From contig NZ_CP119967.1 of assembly GCF_029543085.1 (NCBI RefSeq), positions 5,959,001-6,023,000 of the forward strand: DNA of 64,000 nucleotides. The letters are read 5' to 3'. The notes beneath the pieces were generated by a model. It did not search any database, was not told the DNA's origin, and saw only the letters and a program-made list of their open reading frames with translations. Made by a program: the position numbers and the translations under genes. The number at the start of each line of letters is the position of its first letter. Positions within the stretch are counted from its first letter, which is position 1. Shown here piece after piece: positions 18,042-26,812 of the stretch. This DNA comes from Pseudomonas sp. A34-9 (GTDB lineage: Bacteria > Pseudomonadota > Gammaproteobacteria > Pseudomonadales > Pseudomonadaceae).

Positions 18042-19412
18042 TCATTGCATCGCCCCCACATCAAACTCCAGCGGCTTGGCCGGCTTCTGCCCGATCCCGT
18101 ACCAATCCAGTTTGCGCGTCAGCACCATGAACACACCAAGCAGACCGAACAGCAGCAATGAGCCCATCAACAACGCGTAATCCTCGGCACTCAGCAATCC
18201 ATAAAGCAGGCCATACAGCGCTGCCAACCCCGCCGAAAAGCTCCACCCGTGGCGCACACTGCGCAGCACGTGGCACACATAGAACCCGATCAACAACACA
18301 CAAGCACAGGCCGACAACAAATACGCCAGGGCAAAACCAATGTGCTCCGACAGCGACAGCAGCAACAGATAAAAGAACGCCAGGGCCACACCCACCAGCG
18401 CGTATTGCACCGGGTGCACGGCCAGGCTCTTGAGCACTTCGAACAGAAAGAAACCGGCGAACGTCAGGACAATGAACAGCAGCGCATATTTGATCGCCCG
18501 GTCGCTCTTCAGGTACTGATCCACCGGATCGATGAAGCTCACACCGAAGCTGCGACCGTTGAACGCCTCGCAATCGTTGCTGCTCACGCAACGGCTCATG
18601 GCGTCTTGCAGATTGGTGGAGAAAAACGTGGTCTGCCAATCGGCACTGAAGCCCTGATCATTGATTTCACGTTTGCCCGGCAGGAAGTTGCCGACAAAGC
18701 TTGGATGCGGCCAGTTGGCGGTGAGGCTGACGCTGCTGGTCTTGCCCACCGGCAGCACCTGCAATGAACCGGTGCCTTGCAGGCGCAGGTCGAAACCAAA
18801 GCTCAGCTCGGTGGTTTTGCTGGTGTCGAGTTGCGGCAACGTCACTCGCACGCCTTCACCGAGCCAGCCGACTTGAGTGCCCGGCACAAAGTCCAGACGC
18901 TGACCGTCAAGTTCCAGCTTCAGCGCATTTTCGATGCCACGAATGTCGCTGATGCCGACCGCGAGAAACGGTGCATCGAACTGGTAGTCGCTGAAATCTT
19001 CTTTGATGCCCAATTGCGCCGGCAACGAGAAATGGCCGTTGATGCGGTTGTCGGCGTGGAACAGCCGCGCCTCGTAAATACCCCGCGCCCGCAGTTCGGT
19101 TTGCACTTGGCCGTCGAGTTCGAAACGCTCCGGCAGGAAGTACAAACGCCCACGCTCTTCGCTCGGCTCGTCGTAACGCTGGTTGGTTTTGTCGTTGGTT
19201 TTCCAGTTGTGAATCACTTTGCGATACGGCACTACCATCACCGGCCCGCTCAGTTGCTGGCTGTAGCTGGAGCTGCGGGCGATGTCTTCAAGCACGCCGT
19301 CGCGCAACTGTTGGCGCTCGTCGATGACGCCGTCGATCATCAGCAGCGGGATCAACAACAGCAGGATCAGCAGGGCGATGGCGCCGAGCTTGATGGTCAG
19401 ATTCTTGTTCAT
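18042..19412 (-). CDS. creD: Inner membrane protein CreD
   Basis: A 456-residue CreD-type protein. The N-terminal membrane segment follows MNKNLTIKLGAIALLILLLL, a periplasmic domain of about 290 residues carries YSQQLSGPVMVVPY, and a C-terminal bundle of about six helices has KYALLFIVLTFAGFFLFEVL and HPVQYALVGVALAFFYLLLL. In Pseudomonas and Aeromonas, creD is the strongest CreBC target and affects envelope integrity and beta-lactam response. It lies downstream of creC with a REPIN between them. A period-11 TTCCC repeat upstream resembles a CreB site. Confidence 0.95.
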   Translation of the reverse strand: MNKNLTIKLGAIALLILLLLIPLLMIDGVIDERQQLRDGVLEDIARSSSYSQQLSGPVMVVPYRKVIHNWKTNDKTNQRYDEPSEERGRLYFLPERFELDGQVQTELRARGIYEARLFHADNRINGHFSLPAQLGIKEDFSDYQFDAPFLAVGISDIRGIENALKLELDGQRLDFVPGTQVGWLGEGVRVTLPQLDTSKTTELSFGFDLRLQGTGSLQVLPVGKTSSVSLTANWPHPSFVGNFLPGKREINDQGFSADWQTTFFSTNLQDAMSRCVSSNDCEAFNGRSFGVSFIDPVDQYLKSDRAIKYALLFIVLTFAGFFLFEVLKSLAVHPVQYALVGVALAFFYLLLLSLSEHIGFALAYLLSACACVLLIGFYVCHVLRSVRHGWSFSAGLAALYGLLYGLLSAEDYALLMGSLLLFGLLGVFMVLTRKLDWYGIGQKPAKPLEFDVGAMQ

Positions 19413-19459
19413 GGGACTCTCCCTGTTTGGATGGGCAGAGTCTGCTGGCGCTGTATGAG

Positions 19460-19475
19460 GGGAATGTGGGGGGAA
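19460..19475 (-). promoter_or_regulatory. Candidate CreB-binding direct repeat upstream of creD
   Basis: On the coding strand of creD, TTCCC-N6-TTCCC sits about 50 bases before the start. The known cre tag is TTCAC-N6-TTCAC, with the same 11-base period; each half here differs at one base. This is an inference. Confidence 0.35.
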
Positions 19476-19494
19476 TATGGAGATTGTGTGGAAA

Positions 19495-19575
19495 GATCAA
19501 AAGATCGCAGCCTTCGGCAGCTCCTACAGATGTACGCGACCCTATGCAGGAGCTGCCGAAGGCTGCGATCTTTTG
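19495..19575. repeat. REPIN, GATCGCAGCC family (inward arrangement)
   Basis: GATCAAAAGATCGCAGCC and the inverse AGGAGCTGCCGAAGGCTGCG flank a spacer of about 20 bases between creC and creD, so creD probably has its own promoter. Confidence 0.9.
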
Positions 19576-19581
19576 ACGGAA

Positions 19582-21000
19582 TCAAGGCAAGCGCAATGTC
19601 ACTTCAACCCCATTCTCGACATTGCGAATCTGCATCGCCCCGCCATGCAACTTGACCACTTCTTCCACGAAGTTAAGCCCCAACCCCGTGCTTTTGCGCC
19701 CACTGTCCGGACGCGGCAACGAGTAAAAACGCTCGGTCAGACGCGGCAGGGCGTAATCGGGAATAGGGGCGGTTTCATTGAACAGACGCAGTTCGATCTG
19801 CTCTCCCCGGCGTTCGGCACTGAAACGTAGCAGCCCCTGCACGGGGGTAAAATCCAGCGCATTCTCCAGCACGTTGCCCAGCGCCTGACGCAGCAGAAAC
19901 GGCTCGCCGATCAGCAGCAGATCCGCCGCAATGGCCTGTTCGATGCGCAGCTGTTTGCCTTCGATCCGCGCCGCCTGCCCCTGCAACAACTGATCAACCA
20001 ACACCGCCAACGGCACAGCGACCCGTTCTTCAAGGCCCTGACGTTGTTCCACTTGTGCCAGATTCAACAACCGCTCGATCAACTGCTGCATCCGCGCACT
20101 TTCGCTGTCGATGTTGCCGACGAAGCGCAGTCGCTGAACCGGCGGCATTTCCCCTTGCAGCAACTCCGCCGCGCCACGGATCGCCGCCAGCGGACTTTTC
20201 AGCTCGTGGGTCAGCGTGTGCACATAGCGCTCGACGTAAGCCTTGCCTTCCAGTTGCGTGCGCATCTGCTCAACGGCCGTGGCCAGTTGTTCCAGTTCAC
20301 CGCCACGGTAGTGCGGCACTTCCACCCTTCGGCCCTCACTCACCGCTTGGGCATAACCGGTCAAACGGTGCAGCGCGCGGCTCAGCCACCACGACAGCAA
20401 GGCGCCGAACAACAAACCGAGGCCGATCAGCCCAGCACCGTAAAACAGCAAACGCCGCTCGGTGCGATCGACATAAGGCTGCAATGAGCTGTTGGGCTTG
20501 GCCACGGTGACCACACCGATGATCTTGCCGTTGTCACGGATCGGCGCGCCGACATGCATCACCGACGAACTCGCGTCGTCGGGATCACTGCGACTCGAAC
20601 GCGCACCGTACTCGCCGCGCAACGTCAGGTAGACATCGTTCCAGCGCGAATAATCCTGACCGACCGCCACGCCACTGGAATCGAGCACGACGATGCCCTT
20701 GGCGTCGGTCACATAGATACGGTGGTTGACCTGATTTTTCGGCAAGCCCCAAATCGTCGCTTGCGGCTGGCGCTCGCCATAGGCGCGTAGCAGCTCGGGC
20801 CAGCGGTTCTCGCTGAGGGTGCCGGCCTTGAAATCGTCGCGCAGGATTTCCGCCATCAGGTTGGCGGTATCGACCAGGGTTTCTTCGGTGGACTGGCGCA
20901 CGCCGGGGCGGATTTCTTCCATCACCGTGTTGAGCACGAAATAACCGGTCAGGCCGATAAACAGCACATACACCAGAAAGATCCGCAGCCCCAGTGACAT
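19582..21000 (-). CDS. creC: Sensor histidine kinase CreC
   Basis: A 472-residue membrane kinase. N-terminal helix (about 5-25), periplasmic sensor domain, second helix around residue 185 (LFYGAGLIGLGLLFGALLSW), HAMP, HisKA with the phospho-acceptor His in YVHTLTHELKSPLAAIRG, and ATPase boxes LGNVLENALDF and KSTGLGLNFVEEVVK. It phosphorylates CreB. The ATG at 21000 overlaps the creB stop by one base (TGATG), which indicates coupling. Its family responds to changes in carbon source or to cell-wall stress. Confidence 0.95.
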   Translation of the reverse strand: MSLGLRIFLVYVLFIGLTGYFVLNTVMEEIRPGVRQSTEETLVDTANLMAEILRDDFKAGTLSENRWPELLRAYGERQPQATIWGLPKNQVNHRIYVTDAKGIVVLDSSGVAVGQDYSRWNDVYLTLRGEYGARSSRSDPDDASSSVMHVGAPIRDNGKIIGVVTVAKPNSSLQPYVDRTERRLLFYGAGLIGLGLLFGALLSWWLSRALHRLTGYAQAVSEGRRVEVPHYRGGELEQLATAVEQMRTQLEGKAYVERYVHTLTHELKSPLAAIRGAAELLQGEMPPVQRLRFVGNIDSESARMQQLIERLLNLAQVEQRQGLEERVAVPLAVLVDQLLQGQAARIEGKQLRIEQAIAADLLLIGEPFLLRQALGNVLENALDFTPVQGLLRFSAERRGEQIELRLFNETAPIPDYALPRLTERFYSLPRPDSGRKSTGLGLNFVEEVVKLHGGAMQIRNVENGVEVTLRLP

Positions 21001-21680
21001 CAGCTGTGCCCCGGACTGTAGCTGTAACCGAGGCCGCGATGGGTCTGGATCGGCTCGGCATCGGCACGCACCAGCCGCAGTTTGGCGCGCACGCTTTTGA
21101 TGTGGCTGTCGATGCTGCGCTCGTAACCGGCGTCGGCCGCCACGCCTAGCGCATCAAGCAACTGCTCGCGACTGAACACCCGCTCTGGTTGTTCAAGCAG
21201 GCATTGCAGCAGGCGGAATTCGTGGCGGGTCAGGCTTAATGTCTGGCCGCGATACATGATTTGAATGCGTTCCGGATCAATACGAAACAGCGTGGAAGTG
21301 GCTTCAATTACCGGGCGCGGTGCCATGCGTTTAAGGATTGCCTTCACTCGCGCGGCGACTTCACGCGGGCTGAACGGCTTGACCACGTAGTCGTCAGCAC
21401 CGATCTCAAGGCCCACCACGCGATCGATCTCGGCATCGCGGGCGCTGAGGAACAGCACCGGCACTTCGCTGAAGCGTCGCAACTGTTTGCAGGTCTCGAA
21501 ACCGCTGATGTCCGGCAGGCCGATGTCGAGGATGATCAGATCCGCCGGCGTTTGCCGCTGATGCTCCAGCGCCGCCGCGCCGAGGCTCAGCCACGTGGTG
21601 CTGAACCCCTCGCCCTGCAGGGCAAAAATCAACGTGTCGGCAATCGCCGCTTCGTCTTCGACAATCAGGATATGAGGCAT
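21000..21680 (-). CDS. creB: Response regulator CreB (OmpR family)
   Basis: 226 residues: a receiver domain (about 1-115) with IVEDEAAIADTLIFALQGEG, phospho-acceptor DLIILDIGLPD, VLFLSARD and DDYVVKPFSPREVAARV, and an OmpR-type winged helix at 130-222 (LSLTRHEFRLLQCLLEQPER). It is first in the creB-creC pair. The target is creD just downstream, where a cre-tag-like repeat is visible. Confidence 0.95.
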   Translation of the reverse strand: MPHILIVEDEAAIADTLIFALQGEGFSTTWLSLGAAALEHQRQTPADLIILDIGLPDISGFETCKQLRRFSEVPVLFLSARDAEIDRVVGLEIGADDYVVKPFSPREVAARVKAILKRMAPRPVIEATSTLFRIDPERIQIMYRGQTLSLTRHEFRLLQCLLEQPERVFSREQLLDALGVAADAGYERSIDSHIKSVRAKLRLVRADAEPIQTHRGLGYSYSPGHS

Positions 21681-21748
21681 GGCGTCCGAGCCCGTAGGTT
21701 AAGTGCGCGAACGGTGCCCCAAGCCTGACGTTACGTCAATGAGACCAC

Positions 21749-22252
21749 TTAGCAGTCCGGCTTGTCGGCGGTGAAGCGCCGCGCCGGGTTCACTGCCGCG
21801 CCGAACTCGCGCAAGGCCTTGGCACCGATCAGCAGCGGGTAGTTGAAGTTGCTGCGGTCGGTCAGGTTGACCTCGACGGTACGCTTGACGTTGCCCAGGC
21901 ACAGCTCCAGATCGACCACCGGCCGTTTGGCGACTTCGGTGCTTTCGCCCTCGTCCTCTTCATCCGAACGGCTCTTGATCTTGCTGATCCGCGCCACCTT
22001 GTGTTCGTAGACCTTGTTGCTGGCGTCCTTGGTACCGAGACGGAAACGCACCCATTCATCGCCATCACGGGTGAAGGTTTCGATGTCCTTGGCCGACAGC
22101 GAAGCGGTCAGTGCGCCGGTGTCCATCTTGGCCTTGAGCACTTCACCGCCGATTTCCGGCAGCGCGATGTATTCGTAGCGCCCGTACAGGGTCGGCTCGG
22201 CGGCCATGACCGGCAGGGCGACGAGGGCAAACAGTGCAAGGAGGGATTTCAC
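21749..22252 (-). CDS. Retropepsin-like 'ATP-dependent zinc protease' family protein, exported
   Basis: A 167-residue protein of the Zn_protease/RimB-like family. The signal peptide is 1-18 (LLALFALVALPVMA), followed by the strand YIALPEIGGEVLKAKMDTGA with the aspartic-protease-like DTGA motif, and later NYPLLIGAKALREFGAAVNP. Despite the family name, the fold is retropepsin-like with one visible Asp, so the active form would be a dimer. The start is GTG 22252. The gene is upstream of creB on the same strand with a gap of about 70 bases. Its substrate is unknown. Confidence 0.8.
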   Translation of the reverse strand: MKSLLALFALVALPVMAAEPTLYGRYEYIALPEIGGEVLKAKMDTGALTASLSAKDIETFTRDGDEWVRFRLGTKDASNKVYEHKVARISKIKSRSDEEDEGESTEVAKRPVVDLELCLGNVKRTVEVNLTDRSNFNYPLLIGAKALREFGAAVNPARRFTADKPDC

Positions 22253-22306
22253 GTAAGGGGCTTCCTTGAGAGGTTGGGCAACGGGATTTTAGACCGTTGC
22301 GCGCTT

Positions 22307-22410
22307 GATCGTTCCCACGCTCTGCGTGGGCATGCATCCAGTGACGCTCTGCGTCACAGGGACGCGGAGCGTCCCGGGCGGCGTTACCACGCAGAGCGTG
22401 GGAACGATCA
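22307..22410. repeat. GTTCCCACGCTCTGCGTGGG-family palindromic repeat
   Basis: GATCGTTCCCACGCTCTGCG and CGCAGAGCGTGGGAACGATC bound about 100 bases with an inner dyad (GACGCTCTGCGTC, GGACGCGGAGCGTCC). It lies in the divergent gap between the protease and the acyltransferase. Confidence 0.88.
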
Positions 22411-22509
22411 GGTTAACGCGACTAAAGTGAAACATTCGTCAGTGCCGATTTGGCCTGTCGCGCGAAGCTGCTTATCATGGCGCGCCCATCCGTTTGCAAA
22501 GAGTTGCTT

Positions 22510-23397
22510 ATGCGCCGCCTGCTCACCGGCTGTTTCGTCACCCTGCTGCTGTTGCTCAACACCCTGATCCTGATCGGGCCGTTGCTGGTGTTTGCCCTGC
22601 TCAAACTGGTGGCGCCCGGCCGCTGGCGCGACTATGCGTCGTGGGCGGTGATGTGGATTGCCGAGACCTGGGCCGAGATCGACAAGCTGATCTTCCGCCT
22701 GTGCATCCCGACCCAGTGGGACATTCGCGGCGGCGAAGATTTGCGCGGCGATACCTCGTATCTGGTGGTCAGCAATCACCAGTCATGGGTCGACATTCCG
22801 GCGCTGATCCAGACCCTCAACCGGCGCACGCCATTCTTCAAATTCTTCCTCAAGAAAGAGCTGATCTGGGTGCCGTTTTTGGGGCTGGCGTGGTGGGCGC
22901 TGGATTACCCGTTCATGAAGCGCTACTCCAAAGCCTTTCTGGCGAAGCACCCTGAGCTGGCCGGCAAGGATCTGGAAATCACCAAACAGGCCTGCGAGCT
23001 GTTCAAGCGACAGCCCGTTACCGTGGTGAATTATCTGGAAGGCACGCGCTACACCGCTGCGAAAAGCGCGCAGCAGCAATCACCGTTCAATCACCTGCTC
23101 AAGCCCAAGGCCGGCGGCGTGGCGTTTGTCCTGGCAGCATTGGGTGAACAGCTGGATGCGATTCTCGATGTGACGGTGGTTTATCCACAGGCGAAAATCC
23201 CGGGATTCTGGGATCTGATCAGCGGCAACGTGCCGCGCGTGATCATCGACATCAAGACCCGCGAACTCGACCCGGCGCTGTGGCAGGGCGATTACGAGAA
23301 TGATCCGGCGTTTCGCCAGACCGTCCAGAGCTGGGTCAACCAGCTCTGGAGCGAAAAGGATCAGCGCATCGCCGAACTGCGCAGCGAGCGCGGCTGA
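22510..23397 (+). CDS. PlsC-like acyltransferase (YihG-type lysophospholipid acyltransferase)
   Basis: A 295-residue membrane-bound acyltransferase. The N-terminal membrane helix is LLTGCFVTLLLLLNTLILIG, and the catalytic HX4D motif is VVSNHQSWVDIP (about residue 93). FFKFFLKKELIWVPFLGLAW and NYLEGTRYTAAK (motif III, EGTR) follow. It probably acylates lysophosphatidic acid or a related lipid at the inner membrane. The frame is open from 22450, but ATG 22510 gives a natural N-terminus. The stop is one base before the end of the convergent DUF2780 gene. A perfect DnaA box (23181-23189) lies in the coding sequence. Confidence 0.85.
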   Translation: MRRLLTGCFVTLLLLLNTLILIGPLLVFALLKLVAPGRWRDYASWAVMWIAETWAEIDKLIFRLCIPTQWDIRGGEDLRGDTSYLVVSNHQSWVDIPALIQTLNRRTPFFKFFLKKELIWVPFLGLAWWALDYPFMKRYSKAFLAKHPELAGKDLEITKQACELFKRQPVTVVNYLEGTRYTAAKSAQQQSPFNHLLKPKAGGVAFVLAALGEQLDAILDVTVVYPQAKIPGFWDLISGNVPRVIIDIKTRELDPALWQGDYENDPAFRQTVQSWVNQLWSEKDQRIAELRSERG

Positions 23398-23398
23398 A

Positions 23399-23956
23399 TC
23401 AGCTACCGGTGCCGGCGCCCCAGATACTGCCCAGGCTCTGCAGCAGCGGGCCGCCGACGCCTTGGTCACCCAGATACTTGAGCAGCACCGGGGCAAACTG
23501 GCCGACCATGCCGCTGTCCATGCCCAGCGCACCGAAGGCATTGTTCAAGTCGTTGGTGTCCTTGACGTTGCCCAGTGCGTTTTCCAGCCCGGCGGACTTG
23601 CCCGACGACCCCAGCAACCCGCTCAGTGCCGCCAGGTTGCCGCCCCCGCCCGACAGCTTGTCGATGCCCGGCACTTCTTTGGCCAACTGCGAATAATCGG
23701 TGCTGCTCAATTGGTTCTTCGCCAGTCCAAGCATGGCGCTGGTGCCGCCGACGGCTTGTTGCGGCGTCACTCCCAAACCGGTCACGGCTTGCAGCAGGCC
23801 AGCCGTTTCCGAGGTCGGCGCGGCAGCGGTGGCAGCATTGCCGCCCTGCATGCTCGAAGCCGCCTTGGTCACATCGTCCAGACTGAAACCGGCAAACACC
23901 GGGCTGGCCGCAAGGGTCATCAGTGAAGCCATGGCAATACCGCGTGAAATCTTCAT
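23399..23956 (-). CDS. DUF2780 family secreted protein
   Basis: 185 residues with a signal peptide (about 1-22, ending SPVFA). The mature part is Gly/Ala/Ser-rich and helical, with GLLQAVTGLGVTPQQAVGGT and a C-terminal FAPVLLKYLGDQGVGGPLLQ, typical of DUF2780 (VcgC/VcgE-like) proteins. Their function is unknown. The gene ends head-on against the acyltransferase gene with no room for a separate terminator. Confidence 0.8.
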   Translation of the reverse strand: MKISRGIAMASLMTLAASPVFAGFSLDDVTKAASSMQGGNAATAAAPTSETAGLLQAVTGLGVTPQQAVGGTSAMLGLAKNQLSSTDYSQLAKEVPGIDKLSGGGGNLAALSGLLGSSGKSAGLENALGNVKDTNDLNNAFGALGMDSGMVGQFAPVLLKYLGDQGVGGPLLQSLGSIWGAGTGS

Positions 23957-24105
23957 TCAGACATCCTCTTGCGCTGTAAAAATCGCCCATCGAAAGGCGA
24001 CGAAACTGCCGGTTTGACCGGGTATCCGCCGGCATGTTCCGGCGCGGCGCATCCATTTTCATCCGGCCTGCGTATATAAAACGTGAAATCCCGGACGCCC
24101 TCGCG

Positions 24106-24741
24106 ATGAATGGCACAACCGCTGTCGCTGAACTAGCCTGTGAACAGTCCGAGCCCAGCCCTCGTCGCTCGACCTTTGCCTGGAGAGTCGTCATTTCCAT
24201 CGCCGACACCGATCAGCTGCGACAGCTGTTGGCCCAGTGTTCACTGGGTGATCGTCGCGCCTTCGAAACGTTGTACCGCAGCGTCGGCCCGTGCCTGCAC
24301 GGCGTTGCCCTGCGTTTTATGGGCCGCACCGATCTGGCCGAGGAAGTGCTGCAGGAAAGCTTCGTGCGCATCTGGAACAACGCCTCGCGCTACGAAGCGC
24401 ACCTGTCGGCGCCGCTGACCTGGATGATCAACATCACCCGTAATCAGGCCATCGATCAGTTGCGCAAACATCGTGAACGGCCACTGACCGATCTCGAACA
24501 GGACACACTGCCGGACGAAAGCCCCTCGGCTCACGACCAACTGAACAGCGCCCGCGAGGCTCAGACATTGAACCGCTGTCTGGACACCCTTGAAAGCATG
24601 CAACGCCAGTCGATCACCGTGGCCTACTTTCAGGGATTATCGTGCACGGAACTCGCCGAACACCTGGCCACGCCACTGGGAACGGTGAAATCGTGGATCC
24701 GTCGTGGCCTGGAACGCCTGCGCCGGTGCCTTGAGTCATGA
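24106..24741 (+). CDS. ECF RNA polymerase sigma factor (SigK-like)
   Basis: A sigma-70 family factor. Region 2 spans DTDQLRQLLAQCSLGDRRAF, FMGRTDLAEEVLQESFVRIW and NITRNQAIDQLRKHR; region 4 is YFQGLSCTELAEHLATPLGT followed by VKSWIRRGLERL. It is coupled by ATGA to an RskA-like anti-sigma gene. The start is uncertain. ATG 24106 is the only usual in-frame start nearby and gives 211 residues, but it adds an unconserved tail and has no good ribosome site. ATT 24193, preceded by GGAG at the right distance, would give a family-typical 182 residues. Confidence 0.85.
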   Translation: MNGTTAVAELACEQSEPSPRRSTFAWRVVISIADTDQLRQLLAQCSLGDRRAFETLYRSVGPCLHGVALRFMGRTDLAEEVLQESFVRIWNNASRYEAHLSAPLTWMINITRNQAIDQLRKHRERPLTDLEQDTLPDESPSAHDQLNSAREAQTLNRCLDTLESMQRQSITVAYFQGLSCTELAEHLATPLGTVKSWIRRGLERLRRCLES

Positions 24742-25412
24742 ACTACCAGACCCCTGCCCTGCGCCGCGCCCTGGCTGCCGATTACGCCATCGGGTTGATG
24801 CCTGCGGCAGCGCGGCGACGCTTTGACCAGTTGCTGCTGGATGACGCGGCATTAAGGGCTGAACTGGCGCAATGGCAGGAAAGCCTCGCCGCTCTCACCG
24901 CTGCGCTGCCGGAACATCCGGTGCCCGACCGCGTGTGGCAAGGCATCACCGCGCGGATCGAACCGCAAGTGCTGCATGTGCCCGAGAAGCGCCCGTTCTG
25001 GAACTGGCTACGGGTTACCGCTGCGCTGTGTTCGATCGTGGTGCTGCTCTTCCTCGGCTCGCTGTACAACCGCGACGACGCCCGCTACCGCGCCACCCTG
25101 CTGACGGCCGATGCGCAACCGGCGCTGAAGGTCGAGGCGCATGCGGATTATCTGCAAGTCGAGCCGCTGACGCTGGCGGCAGTTGATGCCGATCGCAGCC
25201 TGGAACTGTGGGCGATTCCGGTGGATGGCAAGCCGATTTCGCTGGGAGTGATACCGGCGGGTGGCAAAGGCAAGGTTGAGTTGAGTGAGGCGCAAAGAGC
25301 CTTGATCGGTAAACCGATTGCGCTGGCTGTAAGCCTCGAGCCGAAGGGTGGTTCGCCGACCGGGCAGCCGACTGGACCGGTGCTTTATCAGGGTGCTTTG
25401 GCAGCCCTCTAA
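24738..25412 (+). CDS. Anti-sigma-K factor RskA-like membrane protein
   Basis: 224 residues. The N-terminal anti-sigma domain contains DYAIGLMPAAARRRFDQLLL and WQESLAALTAALPEHPVPDR. One membrane segment lies at about 92-112 (VTAALCSIVVLLFLGSLY), and the periplasmic RskA domain contains LELWAIPVDGKPISLGVIPA. It overlaps the sigma gene by ATGA and should hold the sigma factor inactive at the inner membrane until a periplasmic signal releases it. The regulon is unknown. Confidence 0.88.
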   Translation: MNYQTPALRRALAADYAIGLMPAAARRRFDQLLLDDAALRAELAQWQESLAALTAALPEHPVPDRVWQGITARIEPQVLHVPEKRPFWNWLRVTAALCSIVVLLFLGSLYNRDDARYRATLLTADAQPALKVEAHADYLQVEPLTLAAVDADRSLELWAIPVDGKPISLGVIPAGGKGKVELSEAQRALIGKPIALAVSLEPKGGSPTGQPTGPVLYQGALAAL

Positions 25413-25419
25413 TTGCCAA

Positions 25420-25489
25420 GATCAAAAGATCGCAGCCTTCGGCAGCTCCTACAGGGAACGTGTAGGAACTGACGAAGGCTGCGATCTTT
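25420..25489. repeat. REPIN, GATCGCAGCC family (one arm diverged)
   Basis: The left arm is canonical (GATCAAAAGATCGCAGCC); the right arm carries TAGGAACTGACGAAGGCTGC with two changes. It lies behind the anti-sigma gene. Confidence 0.85.
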
Positions 25490-25621
25490 ATAGTTCCACT
25501 TCCTCTTAAGATGCTCATCGTTATTTCCAATAAAACTAGAAACCCTGTCAGGTTTGACAGTTGGCATAAACCTTTAATACCGCCAACATTTCCGCTCCCA
25601 TTACGTAACGGAGTACAAATA

Positions 25622-25960
25622 ATGAAGCTGAAAATTGCCGCTGGTGTTCTGGTTAGCCTGGCCATGATGAGCACCGCCTATGCAGCAACTTGCCCGACAC
25701 TTTCAATTACTCATTCTCAAGACAACGAAGATCTCACTTTCACCTCTGCACGCCTTAAAGATAAGGACACTGCCAATTCGGTTGTCATTTGTCGCTACGA
25801 AGGCAAGGACGACCTCGGCGCCTCGTCCGGTTACAGGAACGGCACTCCGGTCGAAGCCACCGGAGCCGGTTGGAAAGATAAGAAAGGCGAACCTTCGGAT
25901 GATTGCCTAGTCACCGATGGAGACGCTAGCAAATGCTCGTTTAAAGAAAAGAAGAAATAA
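25622..25960 (+). CDS. Small secreted protein, DUF3757-like
   Basis: 112 residues: signal peptide 1-22 (KLKIAAGVLVSLAMMSTAYA), then a small domain beginning ATCPTLSITHSQDNEDLTFT with four cysteines (near the start, VICRYEG, DDCLV and SKCSF), probably two disulfides in the periplasm. A Lys-rich end (SFKEKKK) follows. It resembles DUF3757 proteins; the function is unknown. ATG 25622 follows GGAG. The local sequence is AT-richer than its neighbours, and an intrinsic terminator follows. Confidence 0.7.
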   Translation: MKLKIAAGVLVSLAMMSTAYAATCPTLSITHSQDNEDLTFTSARLKDKDTANSVVICRYEGKDDLGASSGYRNGTPVEATGAGWKDKKGEPSDDCLVTDGDASKCSFKEKKK

Positions 25961-25970
25961 TGCGTAAGGA

Positions 25971-25997
25971 GGGCAACCCGAGGGTTGCCCTTTTTTT
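25971..25997 (+). terminator. Intrinsic terminator of the DUF3757-like gene
   Basis: GGGCAACCC-GA-GGGTTGCCC followed by seven T, 10 bases after the stop. Confidence 0.9.
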
Positions 25998-26203
25998 CAC
26001 CAGTGAAAGGGATTCGGGCAGTGTGTTGCAGACAACACATTCGTTTCAATAAGTTCATCAAGGTAGAAGTGAAGCACGGAACACATGCGTTAAATCCGCG
26101 CCCGAAAAAAAAACAGATGCAATACATATGTACCGCACTTGACGGTAGAACAACGGTTTAAATCAAACGGAGATACACAACCATCAAACTGAAAAGGCCG
26201 AAT

Positions 26204-26755
26204 ATGCAAAACGTTCAAGACATCATCACCGAAACAGTCACTACCGCTCTGACAGCACTCAACCCCACCGACTGGTTTTTCAATCCGCAAAACGCACCCG
26301 TGCGCGAGCCCTACCGCAAACACATCATCTGGCTGAAGAAACGCAATGACGAAGACAAACTCGTCGTGGTGATCAACGCAAGCGTGACGGTAGAAGGCGA
26401 TTGCAACCCGTTCCCGACCTACTTTCCCAGGACACTGTTAGGAGAACTCCTCAAGTCTGCGTCGGGTTACTACCAGATTGCTCCCCCTCCCGCCCTTTTC
26501 CCAGGCAACCCGCAATGTCTCAACGCTCCTGACCAAACCATCCGGCTGATGCTCATGGGTAACGGCCTGCCTTACGCCAGCCGTTATCCGATTGTCATCC
26601 ATGCTCACGAGGACATCGATATTTCATACGAGGTACAAGATAAAACCGAAGCCACTGATGAACCGGTACTTGCCAGTCTGCAAACGTACTCGGCAATGCG
26701 CCCTGACATCGAACAATTATTGAGGCTGCACAGGGTGGTAGATGTACCGAAGTGA
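26204..26755 (+). CDS. Hypothetical protein
   Basis: A 183-residue soluble protein I do not recognise. It has no signal peptide or membrane segment. Notable stretches are TDWFFNPQNAPVREPYRKHI, IIWLKKRNDEDKLVVVINAS and IVIHAHEDIDISYEV, suggesting an alpha/beta domain. An AAAAGG ribosome site precedes ATG 26204. Base composition is lower in GC than the surroundings and it stands alone between a small secreted protein and fdhA, so it is probably an accessory gene acquired here. No function is assigned. Confidence 0.65.
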   Translation: MQNVQDIITETVTTALTALNPTDWFFNPQNAPVREPYRKHIIWLKKRNDEDKLVVVINASVTVEGDCNPFPTYFPRTLLGELLKSASGYYQIAPPPALFPGNPQCLNAPDQTIRLMLMGNGLPYASRYPIVIHAHEDIDISYEVQDKTEATDEPVLASLQTYSAMRPDIEQLLRLHRVVDVPK

Positions 26756-26812
26756 AGCGGTTTAACTGGAGGTGAATGCCCTGCTGCTCCCGTGATCGCG
26801 TTCTTGTGAACT

